DNA from: Oceanococcus atlanticus
Lineage (GTDB): Bacteria > Pseudomonadota > Gammaproteobacteria > Nevskiales > Oceanococcaceae
Direction of reading: 5' to 3'
Assembly (NCBI RefSeq): GCF_002088235.1
Contig: NZ_AQQV01000002.1
Location: 434,001 to 498,000, forward strand
DNA: 64,000 nucleotides
Positions 8,439 through 17,126 of the stretch are shown here, one piece after another (position 1 is the stretch's first letter; each line of letters begins with the position of its first letter). The notes below the pieces were generated by a model, which did no database searches, was not told the DNA's origin, and worked only from the letters and a program-made list of their open reading frames with translations. A program made the position numbers and the translations under genes.

Positions 8439-10991
8439 ATGCACAACACCCAGCACATCATCGTTGTCGGCAACGGCATGGTCGGCCAGCGCTACCTCGA
8501 AACCCTGTGCGAGACGCTGCGCGCCAGCGGGCGCCGCGAGCACTACCGCATCAGCGTGTTCGGCGACGAACCGCGTGCTGCCTACGACCGGGTCCAGCTT
8601 TCGGCCTACTTCAGCGGCAGCACGGCCGAAGATCTGTCTTTGGTGTCAGACGATTTCTTCGCCGCCAACGACATCACCCTGCACCTTGGCGAAGGTGTGC
8701 TCGCGATCAACCGCCAGGCCCGCAGCATCACCACCAGCCGCGGCCAGATTCACAACTACGACACACTGGTCCTGGCCACCGGTTCCTATCCGTTCGTGCC
8801 GCCAATTCAAGGCAACGACCGCGACAACTGCTTTGTTTACCGCACCATCGAGGACCTGGAAGCGATCAGTGCCGCGGGCGCCAGCGCCAAGGTCGGCGCC
8901 GTGGTTGGCGGCGGTCTGCTCGGGCTTGAGGCCGCCAAAGCCCTGCGTGACATGGGCCTGACCACGCATGTGGTGGAGTTCGCGCCACGCCTGATGGCGG
9001 TGCAGGTGGATGATGGCGGCGGCGCCGTGCTGCGGCGCAAGATCGAAGAGCTGGGTGTGGCCGTACACACCGGCAAGAACACCCAGCGTATCGAGCCGGG
9101 CGAAAGCCGCCGCCATCGCATGTGTTTTGCCGATGGTGAGACACTGGAAACCGATATCGTGCTGTTCTCCGCCGGCATCCGCCCGCAGGATGCGCTGGCC
9201 CGTCAGTGCGTGCTGGAGATTGGCGAACGCGGCGGTATCGTGATCGACAACCACTGCCGCACCAGCGACCCGCACATCTACGCCATCGGTGAATGTGCTC
9301 TGTGGAACCAGCAGATTTTCGGCCTGGTCGCGCCAGGCTACGAGATGGCCCGGGTGGCGGCAGAGCATGTGCTCAGCGACAGCCCGGATGACGCAACTGA
9401 GTTCCTCGGCGCCGACATGAGCACCAAGCTCAAACTCATGGGCGTGGACGTGGCCTCCATCGGCGATGCTCACGCGCGCAGCCAGGGGGCGCGAACCAGC
9501 GTGTTCATCGATGAACATGCCGGGGTTTACAAAAAACTGGTCAGCGATGAGAAGGGCCGCAAAGTGCTGGGCGCGGTGCTGATCGGCGACGCTGCGGACT
9601 ACTCGACGCTGCTGCAGATGATGCTCAGCGACATCGCCATACCGGGCAAACCGGAACAGCTGATTCTGCCCGCAGGCGAAGGCGGCGGCGCCGCACTGGG
9701 CCCTGATGCCCTGCCCGACAGCGCCACGATCTGCTCCTGCAACAATGTCAGCAAAGCGCGCATCTGCGGCGCCGTGGCCGAAGGCGCCACCGCGCTGGGC
9801 GAGCTCAAGGCCTGCACCAAGGCCGGCACCTCGTGCGGCGGTTGCAATGCGCTGGTCAAAAGCCTGCTCGACAACGAACTGAGCAAGATGGGCGTCGAGG
9901 TCAACAACCACCTGTGCGAGCACTTCGCCTACTCACGCCAGGAGCTGGAGCACCTCATCCGGGTGGAGAAGCACAAAACCTTCGAGTCAATCCGCGACGC
10001 GCATGGTCATGGCCGCGGCTGCGACATCTGCAAACCCACGGTGGCCTCGATCCTGGCTTCAACCTGGAACGAGCATGTCCTGCAACCGCATCTGGCCGGC
10101 CTGCAGGACACCAACGACTACTTCATGGCCAACATGCAGAAAGACGGCAGCTACTCGGTGGTGCCACGCATACCCGGCGGCGAAATCACGCCGCAAAAAC
10201 TCATCGTGCTCGGACAGGTCGCAGAGAAATTCGGCCTCTACACCAAAATCACCGGCGGCCAGCGCATTGATCTGTTCGGCGCCCGGGTCGAGCAGCTGCC
10301 GCTGATCTGGCGCGAGCTGGTCGATGCCGGCTTCGAATCCGGGCATGCCTACGGCAAGGCCGTACGCACGGTGAAATCCTGCGTCGGTTCAACCTGGTGC
10401 CGCTACGGTCAGCAGGACTCGGTGGGCATGTCGATCCTGCTGGAAGAGCGTTATCGCGGCATCCGCGCGCCGCACAAGCTCAAATTTGCAGTATCAGGCT
10501 GCACCCGCGAATGCGCCGAGGCGCAGTGCAAGGACATCGGCGTGATCGCCACCGAACGCGGCTGGAACCTTTATGTCGCCGGCAACGGCGGCATGAAACC
10601 ACGCCATGCCGATCTGTTCGCCACCGATCTGGATGACGCCACCCTGATCCGTTACATCGACCGTTTTCTGATGCTCTACATCCGCACCGCCGATCGGCTG
10701 CAACGCACCGCGCGCTGGCTGGAAGAGCTGGACGACGGCCTTGAGTACACCCAGCAAGTGGTGATCGAGGATTCGCTGGGACTGGGCGCGGAACTGGAGG
10801 CCCAGATGCAGTCGCTGGTCGACACCTACGAATGCGAGTGGAAAAAGACCCTGGAGGACGAGCACAAGCTCAAGCGCTTCCGTCATTTCGTCAATTCGCC
10901 CGAGCCTGACAGTCACGTGGTGTTTGTGCAGGAGCGTGGGCAAATCCGTCCGGCCACCGAAGCCGAACGTCGCCAACAGGAGGCTGCGTGA
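8439..10991 (+). CDS. nirB: Assimilatory nitrite reductase [NAD(P)H], large subunit
   Basis: 850 residues from the ATG at 8439 (an upstream GTG at 8394 is in frame but adds sequence not typical of NirB). Order of parts: FAD and NAD(P) Rossmann domains (about 1-400), a BFD-type [2Fe-2S] domain near 430-480 (CSCNN...C...CGGC), then the siroheme/[4Fe-4S] nitrite/sulfite reductase half. The latter has the cluster cysteines in CVGSTWC near 647 and SGCTREC near 686. It reduces nitrite to ammonium with six electrons from NAD(P)H, in the cytoplasm, with NirD. Its stop overlaps the nirD start. Confidence 0.96.
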   Translation: MHNTQHIIVVGNGMVGQRYLETLCETLRASGRREHYRISVFGDEPRAAYDRVQLSAYFSGSTAEDLSLVSDDFFAANDITLHLGEGVLAINRQARSITTSRGQIHNYDTLVLATGSYPFVPPIQGNDRDNCFVYRTIEDLEAISAAGASAKVGAVVGGGLLGLEAAKALRDMGLTTHVVEFAPRLMAVQVDDGGGAVLRRKIEELGVAVHTGKNTQRIEPGESRRHRMCFADGETLETDIVLFSAGIRPQDALARQCVLEIGERGGIVIDNHCRTSDPHIYAIGECALWNQQIFGLVAPGYEMARVAAEHVLSDSPDDATEFLGADMSTKLKLMGVDVASIGDAHARSQGARTSVFIDEHAGVYKKLVSDEKGRKVLGAVLIGDAADYSTLLQMMLSDIAIPGKPEQLILPAGEGGGAALGPDALPDSATICSCNNVSKARICGAVAEGATALGELKACTKAGTSCGGCNALVKSLLDNELSKMGVEVNNHLCEHFAYSRQELEHLIRVEKHKTFESIRDAHGHGRGCDICKPTVASILASTWNEHVLQPHLAGLQDTNDYFMANMQKDGSYSVVPRIPGGEITPQKLIVLGQVAEKFGLYTKITGGQRIDLFGARVEQLPLIWRELVDAGFESGHAYGKAVRTVKSCVGSTWCRYGQQDSVGMSILLEERYRGIRAPHKLKFAVSGCTRECAEAQCKDIGVIATERGWNLYVAGNGGMKPRHADLFATDLDDATLIRYIDRFLMLYIRTADRLQRTARWLEELDDGLEYTQQVVIEDSLGLGAELEAQMQSLVDTYECEWKKTLEDEHKLKRFRHFVNSPEPDSHVVFVQERGQIRPATEAERRQQEAA

Positions 10992-11365
10992 TGCGTTTGG
11001 CCCTGCAAGAGATTGCCATCAACGACTGGACCCCGGTTTGCGCCCTGGACGACATCCTGCCCGGCACCGGTGTTGGCGCCCTGATCGACGGCACCCAGAT
11101 CGCCCTGTTCCGTCTCGACCACGATCAGGTCTTTGCCCTGGACAACTTCGACCCGCACAGCCAGGCCAATGTGCTGTCGCGCGGCATCGTCGGCGATCTT
11201 GGTGGCGAGCTGGTGGTGGCCTCACCGGTGTACAAACAGCACTACCGTCTGCGTGACGGCCAGTGCCTGGAAAACCCCGACCACAGTGTTCACGCCTACG
11301 CCGTCCGAGTGGTCGACCAGACCGTCGAAGTGGCCCTGCAGGCCAGCGTCAGCGCCGCCGCATGA
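10991..11365 (+). CDS. nirD: Nitrite reductase small subunit, Rieske-like fold
   Basis: 124 residues, typical NirD length. It has the Rieske-fold pattern (WTPVCALDDILPGTGVGALIDGTQIALFR, LDNFDPHSQANVLSRG, SPVYKQHYRLRDGQCLENP) but lacks the two Cys-x-His pairs that bind a cluster, as is known for assimilatory NirD. It partners NirB. The ATG overlaps the nirB stop (TGATG), and its own stop overlaps the next ATG, so the three genes are translationally coupled. Confidence 0.93.
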   Translation: MRLALQEIAINDWTPVCALDDILPGTGVGALIDGTQIALFRLDHDQVFALDNFDPHSQANVLSRGIVGDLGGELVVASPVYKQHYRLRDGQCLENPDHSVHAYAVRVVDQTVEVALQASVSAAA

Positions 11366-12612
11366 ACGCGCCGAACGATCAGAGCATGAGCGAGAAAAAG
11401 AAACTTGTCGTGATCGGCAATGGCATGGCCGGCATGCGCACCGTGGAGGAGCTGCTGGCCCTGGACGACACGCTCTACGACATCACCGTGTTCGGCGCCG
11501 AGCCGCACGGCAACTACAACCGCATCATGCTGTCACCGGTGCTGGCCGGCGAGAAAACGCTGGACGACATCATGATCAACACGCCGCAGTGGTATGCCGC
11601 CCACGGCATCACCCTGCACGCCGGCAACCCGGTGATGCGCATTGATCGCGGGTGCCGCGAAGTCGTCGCCGCCTCGGGCCTGCGTGTGCCCTACGACCGC
11701 CTGCTGCTAGCCACCGGCTCGGACCCGTTCATCATCCCGGTGCCCGGCCATGACCTGCCCGGAGTGATCAGCTTTCGCGACATTCAGGACGTCAACACCA
11801 TGCTGGAAGCCGCCCGCACCCAGCAGCGCGCGGTGGTCATCGGCGGCGGCCTGCTCGGCCTGGAAGCGGCCAATGGCCTGCTCAAGCAGGGCATGGACGT
11901 CACCGTGGTGCATCTAATGGACAGCCTGATGGAACGGCAACTGGACAAACCCGCCGCCGGCCTGTTGCAACAGGCCCTCAAGGACCGCGGCATTCGTTTC
12001 TGCATGCAGGCCCAGACCGAGGCGATACTCGGCGATGCGCGGGTCAGCGGCATTCGCTTCAAGGACGGCCAGGAACTGCCTGCCGATCTGATCGTCATGG
12101 CCGTGGGCATCCGCCCCAATATCCAGCTGGCCAAAGACAGCGGGCTGCATTGCGAGCGCGGCATCGTGGTCAATGACGCCATGCAGACCTTCGACCCGAC
12201 CATCTATGCCGTGGGCGAATGCGTGCAGCATCGTCAGGCCATTTACGGCCTGGTCGCCCCGCTGTGGGAGCAGGCCAAGGTCTGCGCCAATCATCTGGCT
12301 CAGATGGGCATAGGCCACTACCCCGGCTCGCAGGTCTCGACCCGTCTGAAGGTGACCGGCATTGATCTGTTCTCAGCCGGTGACTTCATCGCCGATGAAG
12401 GCGACGAGGAAATCGAATTCCGTGACCTGCGCCGCGGCGTGTACAAGAAACTGGTCCTGCGCCACGGCCGCATTGCCGGGGCCGTGCTCTACGGCGATGT
12501 CAGTGACGGTTCGTGGTACTACGAGCTGATGATCGATGGCGTGGATGTCACGGACCTGCGCGACGTGCTGATCTTCGGCAAAGCCTTCGTCGGCGCCGAA
12601 GCCGCGGCCTGA
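11362..12612 (+). CDS. FAD/NAD(P)-dependent electron-transfer subunit of assimilatory nitrate reductase
   Basis: 416 residues resembling the N-terminal flavoprotein half of NirB. It has a Rossmann FAD site near residues 16-35 (VIGNGMAGMRTVEELL), an NAD(P) site near 155-175 (VVIGGGLLGLEAANGLL) and the VGECVQHRQAIYGLVAP block near 288-304. No iron-sulfur motif is present. Such proteins (NasB in Bacillus naming, NasC in Klebsiella naming) pass electrons from NAD(P)H to the molybdenum subunit. It sits between nirD and the nitrate reductase with ATGA overlaps on both sides. Start 11362 was chosen for the overlap; MSEKKK at 11386 is an alternative. Confidence 0.85.
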   Translation: MNAPNDQSMSEKKKLVVIGNGMAGMRTVEELLALDDTLYDITVFGAEPHGNYNRIMLSPVLAGEKTLDDIMINTPQWYAAHGITLHAGNPVMRIDRGCREVVAASGLRVPYDRLLLATGSDPFIIPVPGHDLPGVISFRDIQDVNTMLEAARTQQRAVVIGGGLLGLEAANGLLKQGMDVTVVHLMDSLMERQLDKPAAGLLQQALKDRGIRFCMQAQTEAILGDARVSGIRFKDGQELPADLIVMAVGIRPNIQLAKDSGLHCERGIVVNDAMQTFDPTIYAVGECVQHRQAIYGLVAPLWEQAKVCANHLAQMGIGHYPGSQVSTRLKVTGIDLFSAGDFIADEGDEEIEFRDLRRGVYKKLVLRHGRIAGAVLYGDVSDGSWYYELMIDGVDVTDLRDVLIFGKAFVGAEAAA

Positions 12613-15350
12613 TGCCCGGAGCCGCCACAACCACCATGTCCAATCTTCCCGCCCTGCCCCTGGCCCACAGCGGCACCCAGCGCACGACCTGCCCCTATTG
12701 CGGCGTTGGTTGCGGCGTGCAGGCCAGCGTTGATGGCGCCGGTCAGATTCACATCGCCGGCGATCCGGCGCACCCCGCCAATCTGGGGCGTCTGTGCTCC
12801 AAGGGTTCGGCGTTGGCCGCCACCACCAGCCTGCAAGGGCGGCTGTTGCATCCGCAGATTGGTGGTCGCATCGAAAGCTGGGATACGGCGCTGAGCACCA
12901 CCGCGCAGCGCCTGAAGCAGGTGATCGACGAGCATGGCACCGAAGCGGTGGCGCTGTATGTCTCCGGTCAGCTGCTCACCGAGGATTACTACGTCGCCAA
13001 CAAGCTGGTCAAAGGCTATCTCGGCACCGCCAACATCGACACCAATTCGCGCCTGTGCATGTCGTCGGCCGTGGCGGGGCATGTGCGCGCCTTCGGCGCC
13101 GACACCGTGCCATGCAACTACCAGGATCTGGAGCTGGCCGACATGGTGGTCATCACTGGCTCCAATCTGGCCTGGTGCCATCCGGTGGTGTATCAGCGTC
13201 TGGTCGCGGCCAAACGCCAGCGCCCTGAAATGCATGTGGTGGTGATCGATCCGCGCGGCACCCCGACCTGCGACATTGCCGACCAGCATCTGGCGCTCAA
13301 GCCGGGCACTGATGTGGCCCTGTTCAACGGCTTGCTGTCCGACCTGCATCGTCGCGGCCATGTCGATGAAGAATTCGTGGCGCGCCACACCCAGGGTGCC
13401 CGCCAGGCCCTGGACAGTGCCGAGCTGAGTGTTGATGAGGTGGCTGAGCTGTGCGGACTGGGCATCGCCGAGGTCTGCGCCTTCTACCAGCGCTTCGGGC
13501 GCACCGAAAAGGTCGTGACCGTGTTCTCGCAGGGCGTCAATCAATCCAGCGCCGGCGCCGACAAGGTCAACAGCATTATCAATTGTCATCTGCTCAGCGG
13601 TCGCATCGGACGCCCCGGCATGGGTCCGTTCTCGATGACCGGCCAACCCAACGCCATGGGCGGGCGCGAGGTCGGTGGTCTGTCCAACATGCTGGCCGCA
13701 CATCTGTCGCTGAGCGAACCCGGCCACCGCGCCCTGGTGCAGGAGTTCTGGGGCAGCCCGCGCATCGCCAGCCAGCCCGGACTCAAGGCCGTGGATCTGT
13801 TCGAAGCGGTGCACAGCGGTCAGATCAAGGCGATCTGGATCATGGCGACCAACCCGGTGGTCAGCCTGCCCAACGCCAACCGGGTGCGCGAAGCACTGGA
13901 GCGCTGCCCACTGGTGATCGTCTCGGACATACGCGAAGACACCGACACCGCGCGCCTGGCACACATCCGCCTGCCCGCCACCGGCTGGGCTGAAAAAGAC
14001 GGTACGGTGACCAATTCGGAACGCCGCATTTCGCGCCAGCGTGGTTTTCTGCCCGCCGCCGGCGAAGCACGTCCCGACTGGTGGATCATCAGCCAGGTTG
14101 CACAACGTCTGGGTTACCGCGGCTTCGACTACACCGCACCGGCCCAGATCTTCGATGAGCACGCGCGACTGTCGGCTCATGCCAACAGCGATGACCAGAC
14201 GCCTCGTCCGTTTCACATCGGCGGTCTGGCCGGGCTCAGCGCCGAGCAATACGACGCCTTGCAACCGATACAGTGGCCGGTTCGGCAGGCCGGTGATGGC
14301 GGCACCGCGCGGCTCTGCACCGAACATTTCTACACCGCCAATCGGCGTGCCAATCTGGTCGCCGTGACATACCGGGCGCCGGTTCACGCCGCCGATGCCG
14401 AATTCCCGTTTGTTCTCAATACCGGGCGCATTCGCGACCAGTGGCACACCATGACGCGCACGGGTCTGGCGCCGCAGCTGTCCAATCACATTGCCGAGCC
14501 GTTCGTGGACATCCACCCGCACGATGCCATGCTGTGCGCGGTGCGCGAGGGCGCGCTGGCCCGCGTGCGCAGCCGCTGGGGCCGCGTGGTGGTGCGCGTG
14601 CGTTTCAGTGCTGAGATGTCACGCGGGCAGATTTTCATCCCCATCCACTGGAGTCAGCAGACCGCCTCGGATGCCCGCGTGGGCAAGGTCGTCAACCCGG
14701 CGGTGTGTCCCATTTCGGGCGAGCCGGAGTTTAAGCACACCCCGGTGTCGATCGAGCCCTTCAGCGTGGATTGGCACGGCTTCGTGCTGACTCGCGATGA
14801 CATCGACACCACCGCACTGGCCTGGTGGACCCGCATTCAAGGGCAGTCATTCCTGCGTTACGAAATTGCCGGCCGTCATCAACCGGACGACTGGTCGCAG
14901 TGGAGTCGTGATCTGCTGCAGTTGGATCAAAGCGAAGCGGTCGATCTGATCGAGTTTCGCGACAACGCCTCGGCGCTGTACCGCGCTGCGGTGATCATCG
15001 ACGACACGGTGCACGCCTGCGTGTTCGTGTCACCGCAACCGGACCTGCCCTCTCGCGCCTGGCTTGCCGCCCTGTTTGATCAGGGACCGCTGGATGATCG
15101 CGACCGCATCAGCGTGCTCGCCGGACGTCCGGCCGATGCCACAGCCGATGCCGGCGCGCTGGTCTGTTCCTGCTTCGGCGTAGGCCGCAACAGCATTGCG
15201 CGCGCCATCCAGGAACAGGACCTGGACAGCCCCGAGGCCATTGGCCAGTGCCTCAAGGCCGGCACCAACTGTGGCTCCTGCGTGCCCGAACTGCGCAAGA
15301 TTCTGCTCGACACCCGCAACAACCGATCACTGGCCCACAGCACCGACTAG
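12612..15350 (+). CDS. nasA: Assimilatory nitrate reductase catalytic subunit (Mo-bis-MGD) with C-terminal BFD [2Fe-2S] domain
   Basis: 912 residues. An N-terminal [4Fe-4S] site (CPYCGVGCGV, then RLCSKG) precedes the molybdopterin domain and the dinucleotide-binding domain (FVLNTGRIRDQWHTMTRTG...; HPHDA). The C-terminus carries a BFD-type [2Fe-2S] domain at about 850-900 (CSCFG...CGSC), the form that accepts electrons from a flavoprotein partner. No Tat signal, so cytoplasmic. It reduces nitrate to nitrite for NirBD. The gene is called nasA in Klebsiella naming and nasC in Bacillus. The ATG at 12612 overlaps the upstream stop; MSNLP at 12636 is a possible alternative. A sigma-54 promoter for the next gene starts 10 bp after the stop. 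Confidence 0.95.
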   Translation: MPGAATTTMSNLPALPLAHSGTQRTTCPYCGVGCGVQASVDGAGQIHIAGDPAHPANLGRLCSKGSALAATTSLQGRLLHPQIGGRIESWDTALSTTAQRLKQVIDEHGTEAVALYVSGQLLTEDYYVANKLVKGYLGTANIDTNSRLCMSSAVAGHVRAFGADTVPCNYQDLELADMVVITGSNLAWCHPVVYQRLVAAKRQRPEMHVVVIDPRGTPTCDIADQHLALKPGTDVALFNGLLSDLHRRGHVDEEFVARHTQGARQALDSAELSVDEVAELCGLGIAEVCAFYQRFGRTEKVVTVFSQGVNQSSAGADKVNSIINCHLLSGRIGRPGMGPFSMTGQPNAMGGREVGGLSNMLAAHLSLSEPGHRALVQEFWGSPRIASQPGLKAVDLFEAVHSGQIKAIWIMATNPVVSLPNANRVREALERCPLVIVSDIREDTDTARLAHIRLPATGWAEKDGTVTNSERRISRQRGFLPAAGEARPDWWIISQVAQRLGYRGFDYTAPAQIFDEHARLSAHANSDDQTPRPFHIGGLAGLSAEQYDALQPIQWPVRQAGDGGTARLCTEHFYTANRRANLVAVTYRAPVHAADAEFPFVLNTGRIRDQWHTMTRTGLAPQLSNHIAEPFVDIHPHDAMLCAVREGALARVRSRWGRVVVRVRFSAEMSRGQIFIPIHWSQQTASDARVGKVVNPAVCPISGEPEFKHTPVSIEPFSVDWHGFVLTRDDIDTTALAWWTRIQGQSFLRYEIAGRHQPDDWSQWSRDLLQLDQSEAVDLIEFRDNASALYRAAVIIDDTVHACVFVSPQPDLPSRAWLAALFDQGPLDDRDRISVLAGRPADATADAGALVCSCFGVGRNSIARAIQEQDLDSPEAIGQCLKAGTNCGSCVPELRKILLDTRNNRSLAHSTD

Positions 15351-15359
15351 GCCCGCCAC

Positions 15360-15375
15360 TGGCATATTTGTTGCT
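15360..15375 (+). promoter_or_regulatory. Sigma-54 promoter for the OmpA-cupredoxin gene
   Basis: TGGCAT-ATTTG-TTGCT, a full consensus match at -24 and -12, lies immediately after nasA. The predicted start is near 15387. No convincing NtrC site was seen in the nasA coding sequence upstream. The leader that follows contains an ANTAR-type hairpin and a terminator. Confidence 0.75.
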
Positions 15376-15429
15376 TCGTCAGAGAGGCTTGCGCGGCGCG
15401 GCCACGCAGCACACAAACCGCTGATTCAC

Positions 15430-15443
15430 GGACAACGAAGTCC
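15430..15443 (+). ncRNA. ANTAR-type hexaloop hairpin in leader (antiterminator)
   Basis: GGAC-AACGAA-GTCC: a 4-bp stem closing a 6-nt loop with A at position 1 and G at position 4, the defining feature of ANTAR (NasR/NasT) RNA targets. Its 3' arm GTCC (15440-15443) is also the start of the terminator 5' arm, so the two folds exclude each other. An upstream stem (GCTTGCG...CGCAGC, about 15387-15410) may be the partner hairpin, but it lacks the hexaloop pattern. Confidence 0.72.
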
Positions 15444-15476
15444 ACGCTCCCGAGCCCGGGGGCGTGGGCTTTTTTT
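15440..15476 (+). terminator. Intrinsic terminator/attenuator between sigma-54 start and coding region
   Basis: A 13-bp stem with two G-U pairs (15440-15452 pairs with 15457-15469), a 4-nt loop and seven Ts. It lies between the predicted transcription start and the gene at 15520. It would stop transcription unless the overlapping hexaloop hairpin is stabilised. It also ends the nasA transcript. Confidence 0.85.
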
Positions 15477-15519
15477 ATGCGCAGCGTCTATGCGCGGCGC
15501 AACGACCCTGGGAGTTCAC

Positions 15520-16740
15520 ATGAAAACGCACTTGAAACCCTTGCTGTTACCCCTGCTCTTGATGGCGGCACTGCCGCTGCCATCAAGCGCCGGGGCTGGC
15601 TGCACCGCACCAACATCGTCTTCTGCCCTGGAACTGGGCGGCTGTATGGCCGGCGACTCGCTGATCCTGCGCGACGTCAAATTCGACACCGACAAGGCCA
15701 CATTGAAGCCGCATTCGATCGGTCTGCTGCAGCAGGTTGCCAGCGAGCTGAAGAAAAACCCGAGCATGAAAGTGGCCATCCAGGGCCACACCGATGCAGT
15801 TGGCGGGGCCGACTACAACCAGGCCCTGTCCTTGCAGCGGGCCTCGGCCGTGGTCGATTTCCTGATCGGCGCCGGGGTCAATCCGGCGCAGCTGGAAAGC
15901 CAGGGCCTGGGTGAATCGCAACCGATGGCCGACAACGCCACGGCCGTCGGTCGGGCACTCAACCGGCGCGTCGAGCTGGCCTTGATCGGCACGCTCAAAC
16001 CGCAGGCACCGGTCGCCGCCGAACCACCTCCGCCGCAGACCGTGTACATCTCCACCTTCCACGCCAAACCAAGCACCTTGACCGTGCCCGTCGGTACCGA
16101 AGTTGTCTGGAAAAACTATGACGAAACCTCATACGACATCACGTTTTCAGATGGCGTCAAGATCGGTCGAATCTGGACGATTGGCAACGAAGCTCTGCCC
16201 TGGGGCGGCAGCCCCGCCAGTCGTACCTTCGACCAACCCGGCGAATACACCTATCAGTGCGCGGTCACCAAAGCAGTCAACGGCAAGATCATTGTGAAAC
16301 CGGTCGACGAGATCAAAGTGACCGAAGCGCCCGCCTTTCCGGGACATACCACCTCAACTTATAAGGCCGAGCAAACCAGCAAACCGTATAACTCGGGGGG
16401 CTATAGCGCGCCGCTACAGCACACCAGCCATCAGCACAGTGCACCTGCAACCGCTGCTGCACCGACAACCGCAGCAGCGCCAGCTGCGCCATCCGGCACT
16501 GCCGCGGTCAGCATCGACCGCCATGCCTTCAGCCCGGAACGGCTGGTGGTGGCCAAGGGCTCTACAGTGACCTGGACCAACAATGAGATGTCGCGGCACA
16601 TCGTTGTCTTTGGCACCCGCCAGAGTGACGCGCTGCGCAAGGGCGACAGTTTCAGTCGCGTTTTCGAGCAACCGGGTGAATACCCGTACCACTGCGGCAT
16701 GCACAAATACATGACCGGCACCGTTGTGGTGGAGGGCTGA
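15520..16740 (+). CDS. Secreted OmpA-like protein fused to two cupredoxin domains
   Basis: 406 residues. A signal peptide (about 1-26) is followed by an OmpA_C peptidoglycan-binding domain (about 45-145, with QGHTDAVGGADYNQALSLQRASAV and LNRRVEL). A proline-rich linker leads to a first plastocyanin-like domain (about 165-255), then a Ser/Ala/Pro/Thr linker and a second cupredoxin (about 318-406). The second keeps all type 1 copper ligands (His360, Cys392, His395, Met398 in HCGMHKYM). The first has Cys but has lost the His ligands and is probably copper-free. A peptidoglycan-anchored periplasmic copper electron carrier is the simplest reading. The sigma-54/ANTAR leader ties it to nitrate assimilation. 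Confidence 0.85.
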   Translation: MKTHLKPLLLPLLLMAALPLPSSAGAGCTAPTSSSALELGGCMAGDSLILRDVKFDTDKATLKPHSIGLLQQVASELKKNPSMKVAIQGHTDAVGGADYNQALSLQRASAVVDFLIGAGVNPAQLESQGLGESQPMADNATAVGRALNRRVELALIGTLKPQAPVAAEPPPPQTVYISTFHAKPSTLTVPVGTEVVWKNYDETSYDITFSDGVKIGRIWTIGNEALPWGGSPASRTFDQPGEYTYQCAVTKAVNGKIIVKPVDEIKVTEAPAFPGHTTSTYKAEQTSKPYNSGGYSAPLQHTSHQHSAPATAAAPTTAAAPAAPSGTAAVSIDRHAFSPERLVVAKGSTVTWTNNEMSRHIVVFGTRQSDALRKGDSFSRVFEQPGEYPYHCGMHKYMTGTVVVEG

Positions 16741-16764
16741 GAACATCACCACGATGACGCAGGC

Positions 16765-16800
16765 GCACTGCTGAGGTGCGCAATCGCGCCAGCATGGTGC
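16765..16800. promoter_or_regulatory. NtrC enhancer sites upstream of the envelope cluster
   Basis: One perfect GCAC-N7-GTGC site at 16765-16779 and a second with one mismatch (GCGC-CAGCATG-GTGC) at 16786-16800, centres 21 bp apart. They lie about 139 and 118 bp before the predicted sigma-54 start near 16911, the same geometry as at narK. Confidence 0.75.
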
Positions 16801-16884
16801 TGGCGTCAGGCAACAAGCAGGTCAACGGCGGCCTGTGTAGCACTGCAGGCTGGGTAAACGTCCCATCTGCACCGCAAGGCAAGT

Positions 16885-16900
16885 TGGCATAGCCATTGCT
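16885..16900 (+). promoter_or_regulatory. Sigma-54 promoter for DUF3034-globin-FMN-PepSY-TPR cluster
   Basis: TGGCAT-AGCCA-TTGCT, a full -24/-12 consensus match, with NtrC sites upstream. The predicted start near 16911 gives a leader of about 215 nt containing a hexaloop hairpin and a terminator. The intergenic stretch 16741-17126 holds only these regulatory elements; no gene was seen in it. Confidence 0.82.
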
Positions 16901-16969
16901 TTAATAAAACCAGGCACCGCTGGGGTGCTGAAGACAAACAGGCGGCAACGCTAAAGCGCTGCCACACAA

Positions 16970-16983
16970 GGACAACGGCGTCC
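16970..16983 (+). ncRNA. ANTAR-type hexaloop hairpin in leader (antiterminator)
   Basis: GGAC-AACGGC-GTCC, a 6-nt loop with A1 and G4, almost identical to the hairpin at 15430-15443 (shared GGACAACG...GTCC). Its 3' arm overlaps the terminator 5' arm. An upstream stem at about 16934-16963 (GGCAACGC-TAAA-GCGCTGCC with one mismatch) may be the first hairpin of the pair. Confidence 0.75.
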
Positions 16984-17027
16984 TCATCTCCGGAAATCTG
17001 GTTTCGGTGATGAGGGCGCTTTTTTTT
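16978..17027 (+). terminator. Intrinsic terminator/attenuator in leader of the envelope cluster
   Basis: An 11-bp stem (GCGTCCTCATC at 16978-16988 with GATGAGGGCGC at 17009-17019, one G-U pair) is followed by eight Ts. It lies after the sigma-54 start and 100 bp before the first gene, so read-through must be controlled. Confidence 0.85.
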
Positions 17028-17126
17028 GGCCGGTTGTTCGGCCAGGTGTCCGATCAGGGAGACAAGTACACGGCGTCCAGGCTGCTTAGACGCCGCAACC
17101 GTGAGTAACTTTTGAGGACAAAACAA

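Noticed and set aside
8646-9923. 425-codon antisense frame over nirB
   Set aside because: Shadow of nirB; low-complexity His/Ala/Gly composition and no motif.
12519-14522. 667-codon open frame antisense to the FAD subunit and nitrate reductase
   Set aside because: The opposite strand encodes clear NasA motifs throughout; long antisense frames are expected at this GC content. The translation has no domain and poor start context.
15248-15285. GCACC-like NtrC half-sites upstream of the 15360 promoter
   Set aside because: Spacing does not fit GCAC-N7-GTGC, and the bases encode conserved residues of the nitrate reductase BFD domain.
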